64,000 nucleotides of DNA from Apostichopus japonicus (GCF_037975245.1 NC_092575.1:5265501-5329500); one strand, 5' to 3'. Counted from the first letter of the stretch, positions 23,801-40,870 are shown. Translations and numbers: made by a program. The notes: a model not told the origin generated them from the letters alone.

Positions 23801-25580
23801 GTACAGTAAATGAAGTGATTAATTCTTCACAATTACCTATGGAGTGATAAAGTCCAGAAGCAACAGATGCCTTTTTTTAAGCAGCGTACAGTACTTACAG
23901 AACCTCACGTAGCAGATCACACCTGTGTTAAATATTAATGCAGCTTTTATGTGTTTTTGTTGACAATTTAAATAAACTGCCAAAATATTGTTAATGATTC
24001 TAGATTTAAGACACTCTCAACTAAGGAAGCTTAATGAGCAATTAAAAGAATAGTATAGAGAAATTAACTATTTACTAATGAAAGAGGAAACATTCTTATA
24101 GAGTAACCTAGTGAAATTTGCATCAAATTCTGAAGTGGGGTTCTCGAGATATTGATAAATGGAATTAAAATTGTTGGAATAATATATCAATTTTTTGGAC
24201 AATCCTTTTAAATATACAGTTTAATGAAACTGATCTGACAATAAATATGTTTGATCTATGGGGCTTCTTAAAGAAACAGTCCCATATTAATGTAAAAATC
24301 AAACTGGTGTTAAAGAGATATATACATTTTCACATTCCACTTCATTATCTGCAACAAGCCTTGAGAAGGTAAGCTAAATATAGTGACTAACTATATATAT
24401 ATAACATGTACAGTAAATGAAATGATTAATTCTTCACAATTACCTAGATGGAGTGATAAAGTCCAGAAGCAACAGCTGCCTTTTTTTTTTTAAAGTGTAC
24501 GGTATATAAAACACATCACGTAGCAAATTACACCTATGTTAAATATTCATGCAGCTTTTATGTGTTTTGGTTGACAATTTAACTAAACTGCCATAATATT
24601 GTAAATGATTCTAGATTTAAGACCCTCTGCAACTATAATGGAAGCTTAATGAGCAATTAAAAGAATAGTATAGAGGACAGTTTAATTATTTACTAATGAA
24701 ATAGGAAACATTCTATAGAGTAACCTAGTGAAATTTGCACTAAAGTCGGGTTCTGGAGATATTGATAAATGGAAATGAAATTGTTGGAATAATATAGCAA
24801 TTGTTTGGACAATCCTTTTAAATAAACAGTTTAATTAAACTGACCTCACAATAAATATATTTGATCTTCGGGGCTATTTAAGGAAACAGTCCCATATTAA
24901 TGTAAAAATCAAACTGGTATTAAAGAGGTACATTTTGCACATTCCATTTCATATTTGCAACAAGCCTTGAGAATTAAGGTAAGCTATGGTGAACTACATT
25001 GCAACATGATTTTGTTATCAACTTGGTCACTTACAGTATAGTTACAGTATATATTCTCTAAAAGTTAAGTCAAAAGCAGTTATAGATCAATGTGTATAAT
25101 CTAGCCAATAAATCCTAGTGTTTACAGGTTTTACAACAACTTATGGAGTCTCCCAAACCAACATGTGGCATCTGGTGGCAATAAGTATTGTTGCTGTCAT
25201 TTACTGCAACTCATGAACTTTTGGTACTGTCTTGCAAAATGTAATATGCACTGTAGTCCCAGATTTTGATGATATCATGGTAAACCACAAACCTCTACAG
25301 TTCAGAGTGAATCAGATCCAATCGTTAGCCTTACCATTGCCAATGGCTGTAGGTACCATTCTTCTGTCATTCCAGCATCTTTACTGGTAGACATATCAGC
25401 TCTAAAGTTCCAAACTCCCCCTAACTCGAACACCGTCCTGCTTTCTGAGGATCTTGGGTACAGCATTCCCCTGCTTTTATCTATCTGACCATCATGTTTG
25501 GGGGAATCTTGGAGAGAGGCACAAATATGCAGGGTCGTACAGAGGATAACAAGGTGGGCGAGCGAACAGTGGAACAGCAT
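11812..25580 (-). CDS. GUSB: Beta-glucuronidase (GUSB orthologue), complete 12-exon gene
   Basis: Encodes a lysosomal-type beta-glucuronidase of glycoside hydrolase family 2, which removes terminal glucuronic acid from glycosaminoglycan fragments and glucuronides. Exons, 5' to 3': 25580-25335, 23351-23172, 22679-22516, 20735-20593, 19654-19470, 18206-18078, 17638-17463, 16611-16462, 15346-15250, 14817-14641, 12326-12191, 11948-11812. All introns are GT-AG, phases join, and the product is 639 residues (human 651; human GUSB also has 12 exons). Residues 1-22 form a signal peptide. The sugar-binding domain contains [15 protein letters not shown] and FIGWVWYD. The TIM barrel has [17 protein letters not shown] and [10 protein letters not shown]. 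The acid/base Glu is at about 445 (WSVANEP) and the nucleophile Glu at about 538 (SEYG). The C terminus ends in [14 protein letters not shown] plus a short divergent tail. A splice acceptor just 5' of the Met (exon begins about 25595) implies an upstream non-coding exon. Confidence 0.93.
12480..13340. repeat. Degenerate ~118-bp tandem repeat in GUSB intron 10
   Basis: A block reading GGCTAATATCACACATCTTC, then AAGCAGTCCTCAGTT, occurs at 12684 and 12802. Decayed versions with words like CTCAGCTA, CACATC and TACTCACC continue to about 13340. Non-coding; probably an old minisatellite. Confidence 0.6.
13512..14538 (-). mobile_element. Candidate solo LTR in GUSB intron 10
   Basis: On the minus strand the block begins TGTTATAATG and ends CGTAACA, giving the TG...CA ends usual for LTRs. 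It is clearly more GC-rich than its surroundings. About 310 bases in it has a TATA box (TATATAAACCCGCCC, near 14221-14236), as expected for an LTR U3/R border. The 115-residue open frame at 13705-14052 lies downstream of that box and matches no family I recognise. No paired LTR, primer-binding site or clean target duplication was found, so class and boundaries are inferred. Confidence 0.4.
14641..14817 (-). CDS. GUSB: GUSB exon 10 (nucleophile glutamate)
   Basis: Encodes [18 protein letters not shown] and [18 protein letters not shown]. The Glu of SEYG is the catalytic nucleophile, and the Tyr in CLNRY corresponds to the conserved active-site tyrosine. Donor GTGAGT is at 14635-14640; the exon is 59 whole codons. 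Confidence 0.92.
15068..15330. repeat. Partial tandem duplication spanning GUSB exon 9 and its donor
   Basis: A block with CTCTCTCTNTATCTTGCAT, GAGGAGTAGATCCTCCTTTT and ATGAGCAAAGGTCAAAGGTC occurs at about 15079-15172 and again at about 15212-15313. The period is about 140 bp. The upstream-in-gene copy is the end of exon 9 plus the start of intron 9; the other copy is intronic. Confidence 0.75.
15250..15346 (-). CDS. GUSB: GUSB exon 9 (small, partly shared with a local tandem duplication)
   Basis: The exon follows acceptor TTTCTTTCAG and reads [20 protein letters not shown], aligning with the human segment around HTKSLDPSRPVTFV. Its length of 97 bp is exactly what is needed to join exon 8 (phase 2) to exon 10 (phase 0). 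The donor is uncertain by one codon: GTATGT at 15244-15249 is preferred over an overlapping GTAGTA. The 3' half, from the RPLTFA codons onward, is nearly repeated downstream at about 15121-15172. Confidence 0.75.
15425..15867. mobile_element. hAT-like MITE in GUSB intron 8
   Basis: 443 bp bounded by CAGTGTTACCAG and CTGGTAACGCTG (inverted, one mismatch) and flanked on both sides by the perfect 8-bp duplication TTAGTCAC (15417-15424 and 15868-15875). The interior repeats 'TAGCGTTTT' words and codes for nothing. An 8-bp target duplication with CAG... ends fits the hAT superfamily. Confidence 0.85.
16462..16611 (-). CDS. GUSB: GUSB exon 8 (acid/base glutamate)
   Basis: This exon encodes [16 protein letters not shown] and [10 protein letters not shown]. 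The Glu of NEP is the general acid/base residue of GH2 enzymes. The donor GTAAGT is at 16456-16461, and the acceptor CACAG precedes base 16611. It starts and ends inside a codon (phase 2), matching exons 7 and 9. Confidence 0.9.
19964..20005. repeat. (GGGTGGAGGA)n G-rich minisatellite
   Basis: About four copies of a 12-13-bp GGGGGTGGAGGA unit in GUSB intron 4. The poly-proline open frame on the minus strand is a translation artefact of this run. It could form a G-quadruplex on the plus strand. Confidence 0.8.
21116..22257. repeat. ~27-30-bp minisatellite in GUSB intron 3
   Basis: About 40 tandem copies of a unit close to TACAGTTAATGCAGGTGATA followed by an AT-rich part of variable length (AAATATAC, AAATATTC, TATGTATATAC). 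The constant half and length-variable AT half explain the changing period. Located between exons 3 and 4 of GUSB, it does not touch the splice sites. Confidence 0.9.
23474..23794. mobile_element. MITE with perfect 20-bp terminal inverted repeats, GUSB intron 1
   Basis: TATATACAGGGATGTGCTCA at 23474-23493 is exactly inverted at 23775-23794. The outer TATA may be the target duplication, leaving CAGGGATGTGCTCA as the true terminus. The 321-bp interior is GC-richer, has no coding potential, and includes a proline/glycine-coding open frame that is not conserved. Confidence 0.85.
23788..24987 (+). repeat. ~600-bp direct tandem duplication in GUSB intron 1
   Basis: Copy 1 (about 23788-24380) and copy 2 (about 24389-24987) run colinear, from TAACATGTACAGTAAATGAA to CAACAAGCCTTGAGAA, with scattered substitutions and small indels. 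The 5' edge of copy 1 abuts the right end of the MITE. Non-coding. Confidence 0.85.
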
Positions 25581-26280
25581 CTTCAGTCCGTGTAGCTAGA
25601 ATAAGAGAAGAAAGCTGAATTGATTGACTCAATGACATATGCAACAAGAAAATGAGTGGGCTATGGGGGGATTGTTCTCTATGGGTTGTTTTTCAAAATT
25701 ATTTATTAGCAAAACCTTGCAAGCTTCCACAGTCATAAACTCATGTAGAACTCAGCTTACCGGGCTATACTACAATGCCACATATGATAGATTAACTTTC
25801 GATTATTATAAAACCATATAGGCTAGGTCTACATATTATTATTCTTCAATTACTATCGTTAACCTAACAACGAAGAGTATGACAGTCAAGCGTGTAACAT
25901 TCAAAAAGAAATGTCGCGTAATAGGGCTAGGCCTAGTGCGTTTTATACTGTAAGTATTACCTGGGCTTACGCCTAGCTGCCTGTCTGGACAGTCTTGACA
26001 CGTACTCTTGCTCAAGGAGATAATACACCAACACAGAGTTAACTATGTATATTTCAAACTGCTCAGTGTTGCTGAAAAAAAACTATATTTACTGGAAGTG
26101 ACAAGTGATTTCTGTACTCTACGCCATGATATGTGCCACAACCGAACGATCAACCAAGTCGGCAGGCACAGTGTGCTACAGTGATTTCGGTTGTTGTGTT
26201 TTGTTTCGCTAAGCTTCAGTGCAGTGGATCGGGAGGCGTTACACAGGTTGCGCAATAGAGGCAGTGAAAGAAAAACCAGA

Positions 26281-27600
26281 AGGCGAAACGCAGTGAGGTT
26301 TCGATGGCTTCATTGCACTATATTTCTGCCTGTAGACCAGAAATAGTATAGTATATATATCTAAAGTTTAGTTTAGTATCCAAGATTTATGACATGAGAA
26401 ATCGTGCGTTTCAGGCCTCGACAAATGTTTATAAATGTACACACTATTTGGCGACCGTGACTAAAAGTCTACTCGCCAAAAAGAAGGTAAAAATTATACC
26501 TGAAAGTTAAACTTTTTTCCACCAAATTACGACTGATGGCATGTAGGAAAATGCCTTTAAAAACTTAAGGAGATGTTTTGCCATTGTTTTGGTATTCTGA
26601 CTGGTATTCTTCACGTTGTTATGATAACGGACCCAATTTTAACCCACAGCTGCTGGCCTAGAAAACATAAAATTGCACAAAGCCATAGCCAGGTTTGTTC
26701 GAGTTGTCCCATAATCATAAACGTGAAGAAAGTGGAACGTTACTTTTAAGGCCTGTCTATGCTGAAACTCAGCTGGTCAAGAAGAGACTACACAACATGA
26801 GATCAACCGTACGTAGCAGATCCAGACAGCACAGCTCGTGAACTCACTTCAAAAACTATGATACCGTTTTACACAATTAATTCGCATTGAGATTGGTTAT
26901 AGTCAAAAATCTAACTAGGTGGCTGTTAAAGTTCATAAACGACGCCTGGTCATTTCCCCAACGAAACTACATCCAAACCTGACATAGCACCGCTGTATGA
27001 ACAAAGAGTACACCTTTTCGCACGCAATGTACGTGGCGAAACTACAACGAAGTGACACGCTGGAGTCTTTGGAGATTTTTCCGTGCTGAGTCTTGATTGG
27101 ACTCTACGGATGCCCATAAGCCTATTTCCAATTGCCAACAGCCTCCTATTCTTATGAGGCGTAACGCATATGTTATGTAATAGGCTGATCCGTGGGAGAT
27201 TATAAAACAAGGTTTCCACAATTTGGCCTCAGGTGACTCCAAATGACCTTTAACTTCCATAACAAACAATAGGCCTCTTGTACTGACCGTGTTACAACTA
27301 CATACTAAATATGATATTGGTCCAAGCATCCCTTCTTGAAATATCGTATTTACCAGGTTTTCACATTTTGACTCCTAGTGACCCCAAATGAACTTTGACC
27401 TCCCAAAAAGCAACAGACTTCTTCTACTCAATGTGGTACTCCTTCACACGAAATACAACATTGATCCAAGCTTCCCTTCTTGAGATATCGTGTTTACAAG
27501 TTTTTCACAATTTGACTCCTGATGACCCTAAATGACCTTTGACCTCCTCTAAAAACAATAAGCTTCTTCTACTCAATGGGATACACCTACTCACCAAATA
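26281..27600 (+). repeat. Composite dispersed repeats between GUSB and the LsmAD gene
   Basis: 26281-26480 contains GAGGTTTCGATGGCTTCATT and CTATTTGGCGACCGTG, which reappear inverted at 36890-37375. From 27220, ~130-150-bp units repeat, containing AAATGACCTTTGACCTCC, CTTCTTCTACTCAATG and AGCTTCCCTTCTTGAGATAT words. The unit resumes at 28012 after a nested LINE insertion. No gene was recognised here on either strand. Confidence 0.6.
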
Positions 27601-28012
27601 TAATAAAATATAAAATAAATAAATACCATATATTAAAGTGGTGTTATCATGAAATAAAACATGCTCAAGAGCACTGTACAAAAGAACTAATACCTGGAAT
27701 ATAAAATTACCAAACTTAAGAAAACCTAAAAGTATTATAACAACAGCATTAAAAGTAAAAATGAAGTAACACAGGGGTATAAACCACAATTAAGAACATA
27801 AAAATATAAATATTCATAAAAATGGGCACATTAATGTGAATAAAACAACGAATAAGATTGATGCCCATACTCAAGCCTAAATAGATAAGTTTTCAAATGC
27901 TTCGTAAAAGTGTCAATATATGTGATACTTTTCAAGTGATAAGGAAGAGAATTCCAGAGGTTAGGACCTGCTGCACTGAACGAACAATCTCCATATGTGA
28001 CTTTGGATTGGG
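27600..28012 (-). mobile_element. LINE 3' fragment (CR1/L2/Rex-like) nested in the repeat
   Basis: The minus strand encodes CSFSAAGPNLWNSLPYHLKS and TFTKHLKTYLFRLEY, the characteristic last residues of CR1/L2-group reverse transcriptase ORFs, followed by an AT-rich 3' UTR toward 27600. It interrupts a repeat unit: the unit's CACCAAATAT half ends near 27600 and its ATTGGTCCAAGCTTCCC half resumes near 28012. Severely 5'-truncated and inactive. Confidence 0.75.
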
Positions 28013-28059
28013 ATTGGTCCAAGCTTCCCTCTTCAGATATCGTGTTTACAAGCGGGGCG

Positions 28060-28095
<36 letters not shown>

Positions 28096-28098
28096 GCA
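28060..28098. repeat. (CA)n microsatellite
   Basis: About 16 CA units followed by CGCACGCAC. Open frames across it are artefacts. Confidence 0.95.
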
Positions 28099-28940
28099 CT
28101 TATCCGCATGCATGACTACAAAGGTTACGATTTTATCGAAACCAAAAAGGCATGAATATTTTGACAGTAAATATATGCGTTCAGCGTTGAGCGTCTCCAC
28201 CCAGTCCCCCCCCCCCCCCCCCATCAAGCACCCATTTCCCTCATAATCATGGACCAAATCCGTGTTACAGCAGTGCTATGAATTTCCCTCCGAAAAATTT
28301 CCATGACATATTTATATGCCATTCGACATAGCCTATAGATCAATATCAAATGACAGATTATCATGTCGAAGTGTAATACTGTGTTCAAGGCACAACAACA
28401 TGTACATAACTCCTTGTTTGCGACGATTGTGCTAAAAAATCATTTGATTTCGCAACACATGCTCACATACCGTTGCGCCGTTGCAATTCAGTGACTATAG
28501 TTACTTATCCCTACACTTTCATACGAAAGTAATTTTAAAAGTCAGTCTTGTTTACGGAAAGGACATAAAGATGCTAAGCAACAACCCACGAGCGTCACCA
28601 AAGCCACTGCAAGGGACGCGTCTGCGCGCATCCATCTATAAAACCGTCTACTAATGTTGTACATCACGTAGGCATATCTGTTACAGCGTGTCAACGCTTT
28701 GCGGTATACATATGTATATAATTAACGTCACACAGTCAAGAACGTCCAGATGCGCTCTGCTTTCTATAAATAACACGAATTGCGTTATTACAACGCGTAT
28801 ATGCGTATACCTAGACTCTATTGCGTAACAAATAAAACCAACATAGGTTTGTTTACAGTAAACTTACCACGTACTGCACAATCACTTCATATTGATACAT
28901 ACAGCGATCTAGTTGTGTTTTATCTCGAAGAGCTTTCACC

Positions 28941-35001
<6,061 letters not shown>

Positions 35002-35137
35002 TGAAGAGGAGAGAAAACTTATAAAAATAAAATAAAAATAATAATAATTAAAAAAACACATTTTTTTTCTTTCAAGGCCCACTTTTAACGATTTGTCAGT
35101 TTTGTCTTGTATTGTACTTTTTTTCGTCTCCAAAAAA

Positions 35138-35143
35138 AATAAA
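35138..35143 (+). promoter_or_regulatory. Candidate polyadenylation signal of the LsmAD gene
   Basis: AATAAA about 137 bases past the stop, followed by a T/GT-rich stretch. An earlier AATAAAATAAA at 35026-35036 is an alternative only 25 bases from the stop. Confidence 0.5.
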
Positions 35144-35490
35144 TTAAAATATATGTGTAGTTGAATTGTTTTTGTCTTTATTGTTTTGTAACGTGTACTC
35201 CGTCCAGGGAAGATAAGCGGATTCAACCGCGAGCGATCTTGAAAACACCAAAATATTTGCCCATTTTAAAGAATTTTCTAGCTGCTACAGGAAGAAGGTT
35301 CAAGTGGTCGAGGTGTGTAATGTAACTGCATCATAAAATACATACATAAACAGCTGACACTCTATGTAAGGATGTGGAAGGAGAACTGTGCAGAAGGCGT
35401 GTAATTGTTCTATTCCTGCATTTTCCCTGTCTCTTATCCAGAGGAAAAGTCTTATGCAACTGTTCAATTTAGTATCAGTGAAGTACTTTA

Positions 35491-36597
35491 CAGGGGCGGA
35501 TCCAGGTTTTTTTGCCAAGGGAGGGGTTTGATCAGGCGTGTATCCAGGAATTTCGAATCTTGGTGGCGCAAATTATTTAAGCGGAGCGCCACTATCAGTT
35601 GGCGCGGAGCGTACTATATTTTTTGGGGTTTTGATGCTCCCCAGATCACCGGAAATGGCACTTCCATAGCATGAGAATGACCAACCCGATGTACACTTTG
35701 GCCTGAGAACCAAGTATTTCCCAATAGTTTTTTTTTTCATCCATATAACCTTTTTGAAGATTGTCACCCGTCCCACATCATGTTCGACCTCATCGCAGAA
35801 CCCGTGGATCATTGCTTTTGTGGGTGATTCTACGTCGCGGCGTACAGCATCCGTCAGTTCCACTTTTCAAGTTTTTGAGCCCATTATTTGTTCAGAAAAT
35901 GACAATTCCTAGCCGTGTAGATAAGTCGGGTTTCCGTGTACAATCTCAGCTAAATTAAAATGACGGTAGTAACTATAAAGCAAAGCGCCACCATCGGTTG
36001 GCGCGGATCGCAGGAAATTTTACAAAATGGCAACCCAATAGCAGCCAAAATGGCAGCATCGGTGCCTCTGCAGAGACCCCAAACAGTCATAATTGCAAGG
36101 ACACCGGGCAACAGAACCCCTAATGATATTTTAGTGGAGTTTAAGTGTTCACTCTCAGCAAAATTGAAATGACTGGAATGGTAAAATTTGCAAGTTTGTT
36201 GATGCATGGGCGATAAGTGATGGCCGTCCTAGTGGAAAGGTCTAAGGGGAGGGTGTGTCCCTTTCCAGGTTTGAATATATTGCTCTCAGGACGTGGCTTA
36301 GACGCTAATTGGTGCTGTCTTTTCTATTTTCTAAAGCACCAGGAATTACCATTTTGCATGAAGGGGTACAGCCAATACACATTACCTACTTTGAATTGAG
36401 TTCGAATTTCACTAGCAGAAATTTGGGTCAAATCACTCAAATTACAATCTTCAACTCGATCCAGAGTAGATCTATACGGGCTCTGTGTGGATCCTGCGAA
36501 ATACGAGAGTACTGCGTACAAAATAAGTTTTTTTTTAAATTAAAAATACTCAAGGGGGGGGTTAAACTCCAACCCCCCACCTTGGATCCGGCCCCTG
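35491..36597. mobile_element. ~1.1-kb TIR element beginning CAGGGGCGGATCCAGG
   Basis: The left end CAGGGGCGGATCCAGG is mirrored by CCTTGGATCCGGCCCCTG at the right end. The interior carries two copies of a GCGCCAC..ATC.GTTGGCGC hairpin motif (near 35583 and 35985) and AATGGCACTTCC. It contains no transposase I can recognise, so it is non-autonomous or composite. Flanking 8-mers do not match. A relative is at 3775-3905. Confidence 0.55.
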
Positions 36598-36889
36598 CTG
36601 TAAATGTTTATGACTCGCGCACATCTAGCTACTGTATATTATTATGCATAGTACTAAAGGAGCCTTAATGTAGCAGAAGCCATACTATCTTCATAGTCCT
36701 AGCTTCCTATTTATGATTATGATTATGTTTTACGTTGTTTATCACTTACTGCACAAAAACATAATTTTCCAATGAGCAATTACGTAGCACCATGTATTTA
36801 CCTAAGGTCCTAACATTTGTTGATAGAAAGTATTGATATTGCATATCTGTACTATGGAGACTTGAACAGCGATTGTAGTGGCGAGTGAA

Positions 36890-37375
36890 TTTTGCGTTTC
36901 AGCGAGTCGATTTGTAACCACGGTCGCCAAATAGCGAGTATACATTCAAAATATGTTTTGAGGCCTGAAAACCTTTAAAACATTATTTCTCATGGTAGAA
37001 ATCGTTGATACTATCATACATGGTATATGGATTTGCCATATTGAGGACAAGAATCCTGTTGCCTGTGAGGTCAAATCTCATTTGAAGTCACTAGAGGTCA
37101 AACTCTGAAATCTGTTTACATGATATCTAACGATGGGAATCGTGGATACTTCTTCTACTTGGTGTGTGAAAGCATCACATTATTACACATTATTTTTGGT
37201 GGAGGTGTGTATTGCCACGTACAGTAGACTGACCTGTATTTATCTTGTCATAGTGTTATTGTACATCAAAATAGTGGTTCGGGCCATTCATAGTGTGACA
37301 GCTATTTCTGGTTAACAAGCAGAAGTCTACAGTGCAATGAAGCCTCATCGAAACCTCAATGCGTTTTGCATTCAA
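36890..37375 (-). repeat. Inverted relative of the repeat at 26281-27560
   Basis: In reverse complement this segment shares GAAACCTC/CGATGAGGCTTCATTGCACT, CTATTTGGCGACCGTG, TTCAGGCCTC and CATGAGAAAT with 26281-26480, in compatible order, plus AGGTCAAA and ACATGATATCT words matching the 27.2-27.5-kb units. The two copies flank the LsmAD gene in opposite orientations. Confidence 0.55.
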
Positions 37376-37379
37376 CAGG

Positions 37380-38360
37380 TTGAAAATGGGAATAAAGAAC
37401 GTCACTTCGCTAACCAAAGACGATTCAGTTATTTGTGGAACAAATATGACTCATAGGCTATATAGATGCATTCCATTCTATTCATATTAAAATGTACGGT
37501 GCTTGTCATTTCCTTTATTCTCTCAATTTATTACACTTTTGGCGTTCCACCTTGCAAGTAGTCCAAGTCCGTGTATTGTATAGGCCTATAAGTATAAGGC
37601 TATATTTTGATCAAATCTAGTTTGCTTTTTGAATACATTTCTACGGTAGAATAAACATGCAAACACGTTATAGATAAATGCGATAGGAAGTACAATGCGA
37701 ACTGTTTAAGTTGGCCTGACATTGTAATATACTGATATTATGTATATACAGAGCACTGAACTGTTCTGCATTTCGAATAGGTATTTAGCAAAGACACGCA
37801 TGTATTCACATATGGTTTGTTGTTTATTCGATAAGCCTAATCTCGCTTATAGTGAAATACATGAGCTATTCCAAACCAACAAATAATAAACGTACGGTCG
37901 GATTGTCAAAGGGTAAGTTCATATTCCGTTATTTTAATGTTTCATAAATCAGGTGATAAAATGCATTTACTGTTTGCAAGTATTGACAATATATATACCT
38001 TGTATGCAATTGCAGTTGATGCATTTCTACAAAATTAAAAAATAAATAAAAACATTCCATAATTTCTAGGTATATGTGGTACCGTATGGTATATACTGAA
38101 CTTACAATGAGCCAAAACTGCCAGCTTCCGGTTAAGAAACTAAGTAGCAGTTTTGGAAAGGCTTTCTATAACTATTTTATACCATGCACATTTAATTGAA
38201 AATTGGCTTTATATGTTAACTTACCTATAGGCCTACATCATAAGTAACAATTGTAGCTTGCGTTGCATGTTATACAAGCTGCCTGATGAGCATCTAGTGT
38301 ATATCAGTGTTTGGGGAGGGGGAAGGGGCGGTAAGGATCTCAGAGGCCCTGGTAGCGTCC
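37380..38360. other. Intergenic, no feature seen
   Basis: AT-rich DNA without a recognisable coding block, RNA gene or terminal-repeat structure. Confidence 0.35.
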
Positions 38361-38363
38361 CTC

Positions 38364-38665
38364 ATGAGAGCGTTGTGGTCAAGTGGTTAAGGCAGTGGAC
38401 TTGTGATCTAAGGATTGCAGGTTCGAGTCTTAGCCAGATCATTGGGGTGTGTCCTTGGGCAAAGCACTAGTATCTCCAATACCTCTCTTCAGCCAGGTGT
38501 ATAAATGGGGACCTGTGAGATAAACTGTCAGCTGAGCGCTGTTTAGCTGCTGCCATGTCCGGGGATTGTCTCTATGTTTGACAGGTTATCGTTGACCAGG
38601 GTAATATCGTGAAGCGCATTGAGCACCGTTATCGGTGGATATGTCTGTGTTTTATAAATCCTCAA

Positions 38666-38705
<40 letters not shown>
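38364..38705 (+). mobile_element. tRNA-derived SINE with (ATT)n tail
   Basis: The head carries a pol III A box (TGGTCAAGTGGTTAAGGCAG, 38377-38396) and a B box (GGTTCGAGTCTTA, 38420-38432) at tRNA-like spacing. A ~200-bp unrelated body follows, containing TTGGGCAAAGCACT and GAAGCGCATTGAGCACC, and then about 12 ATT repeats. The tRNA-like head is not a functional tRNA gene because the acceptor-stem halves do not pair. This is the standard structure of a short retroposon mobilised by a LINE. Confidence 0.85.
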
Positions 38706-38706
<1 letters not shown>

Positions 38707-38724
38707 CATTCTCAGCCTCTAACC

Positions 38725-39095
38725 CAAGGGCGTAGGAACCGGGGGCTGGGGGCGCCAGCCCCCCCCCCCCAGTGAAAAATATGGAGGGGCGGAAGTATCA
38801 TTCCGCCCCCCCCCCGCTCCGCAAGTCAGAAAACCCCTTTTTCATTTCCAAATGAGAAAAGAATCTCATTTGGAGCACCAAATTGCATCTAAGGCCAGGT
38901 GAAAATGCAAAGTTATATACAAAATGGAGTGGGTGGGTTGAAGTGTGCTATATTGCACCAAATTGCATCTGAGGCCACCTGGAAATGCAAAAAAAAATCC
39001 AAAGGGGAGGGGGACACCCCCTCCCCTTAGACCCCTCCCCCAGGCCGGCCATCAGTCTTCAGCCCGCCACTCAAAAGTACCTTCCTACGCCACTG
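38725..39095. mobile_element. hAT-like MITE, CAGTGGCGTAGGAA family
   Basis: Left end CAAGGGCGTAGGAA and right end TTCCTACGCCACTG are inverted with two mismatches. The flanks CTCTAACC and CTATAACC form an 8-bp target duplication with one mismatch. The interior has two related copies of GCACCAAATTGCATCT, then GAGGCCACCTGGAAATGCA-like sequence, and C/G homopolymer runs. Non-coding. Confidence 0.75.
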
Positions 39096-39099
39096 CTAT

Positions 39100-40830
39100 A
39101 ACCCACCCACCCACCCACCAACCCTCTTGCTTTAGTTTCCTTAATAAATCATCTATTTTCATGCCAGTTATCTGTTTCCGTGTATCTTATTTACCCTGAC
39201 GTCGTAAAGAAAAATTAAAAGTGTTTAAAATAGTCAAAAGTACAAAACAAATAGTATTCAAAAAGTCTTCCTGTTCACATTTAACGCCTCAAATATGTAT
39301 ATGTTCTCTTAAGAAACCATATGCTATTTTGCCTACGTTAATTTTCGCCTTAAAATTTGTTACGTTTCGTTATCATACCAAGGGGTGGTGGAAGGGAGGA
39401 GGGCGTCATAGACAATACAAGGTTTAGTGCTGAAGATTGCAATTTTCTGTCCAAGTCGCATCATTCTTGAAACGAAACGATAAAGTTAAGGTATTTTATA
39501 CCTTCAATTCCTTGGAATTTAAATCCTTTCAGAAATCAAACTTTTATTGGTTTGTGTGTGTGGAGGGGGGGGGGGAGGGGTGGATTATTACCAGCGGATA
39601 TGATTTTGCCGGTTTAAATTTACCATTCCAGAGATTTGACTTAATTTAAGGTTAAATATCGCGAAACTGGAACTGCAGCTATTGCCAACACTCACGTTCT
39701 AAACTATGCGAAACCAATTATAACGATTTTGCCAATATCGCGAGGAGACTAGAAACCGCCTAGTATTTTCCATAAATGTGAAGATCTCAGGAAGACGATT
39801 TTGCATGTGACCTAATGGTCGGTTACATGGCGGGGGGGGGGGGAGGGGGGGCACTTCACAAACTATATTGGACACTATAGGTTAGAACGATCGAGTTGAG
39901 TCCGGGTTGAGTCCGAGTTTTCTGATTAAAATTGTCTTAAAACTAGTTGTTTACCTTCATGTGCTATTGTTTTAAGCTAACAGCTTTTTTAACGCTCGAA
40001 ATTGGAAGTCAAATACAGTACAATTGCTCGCTATCTGTGTATAAACAGTACCTATTTCAGCGTTTGATTTTCGCGGTATACCAAAGATGAATTCACACGG
40101 TTGACCATAGGCTCCTTTGGGTCAATCTCTGTTTTCAGACATTCCAGAGGTGCATGTCACGTAACTACCCAAAAGATCATTTTCGTGGTCGTTTGTCGAT
40201 GGGTTATAGTAGGTTTTAGAACATTTTTCTTTACATGTTGATTATGGGTATGTAAACTCCAAATTTAATGGAAAATCCCCCCCCCCCCCCAAAAAAAAAA
40301 AAAAAAAAAAAATCTCCATATAGTTGGTCTTTAAAGTCGGTGTTTTGCCGTCTTTACGGGATCCGCTTTTGCAAAATTTTATCACATTTTGAAGACTGGA
40401 AAAGATATATAATTATGTAATATTACCAGTATTAAAATTTCTTCCTCTTTTACTTGCACTTTGACTCATCAATACTTAGAATTCTGGTTAAACTCATTCT
40501 TGCAGAGTTGAATAACTTCACAAGTTCTAAACTGATATATACGTTTAGTAACAATATAGGCTATGGGTTTGTACGATATGCAGATGAAGCAAGTTGTTTA
40601 GGGGCCCCAAGTTCAGGGGACCCCGGATCAAGGAGCCCCGGGTCAAGGGTGTGCATTCATGAGAACTTTCTGACAGGGGATGCACGCATATTTCGACATA
40701 TTAGAATTGTGCATGCAACACTTAATTAAGGGGAGTGGTGAACATAGTATGGTGTCTTATGGTTCCAGAAGGAGCTGGGTCCAGTATACTGTGTGTCAAA
40801 TCCGAAGAATCATATTATATTTTATTCATT
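39100..40830. other. Intergenic, homopolymer-rich, no gene seen
   Basis: Contains (CCCA)n at 39102-39118, G-rich runs near 39558-39580 and 39831-39850, and C11 followed by A20 near 40279-40310. Only short open frames without recognisable domains occur. A splice acceptor ending at 40833 starts the block that contains the Rab-like Met. Confidence 0.4.
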
Positions 40831-40870
40831 TCAGGATTCAAAACATTCGAGCAGGGACCGTAGACAACTG

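Noticed and set aside
38364-38450. Possible tRNA gene
   Set aside because: A and B boxes are present, but the flanking stems do not pair and the body continues into a SINE with an (ATT)n tail.
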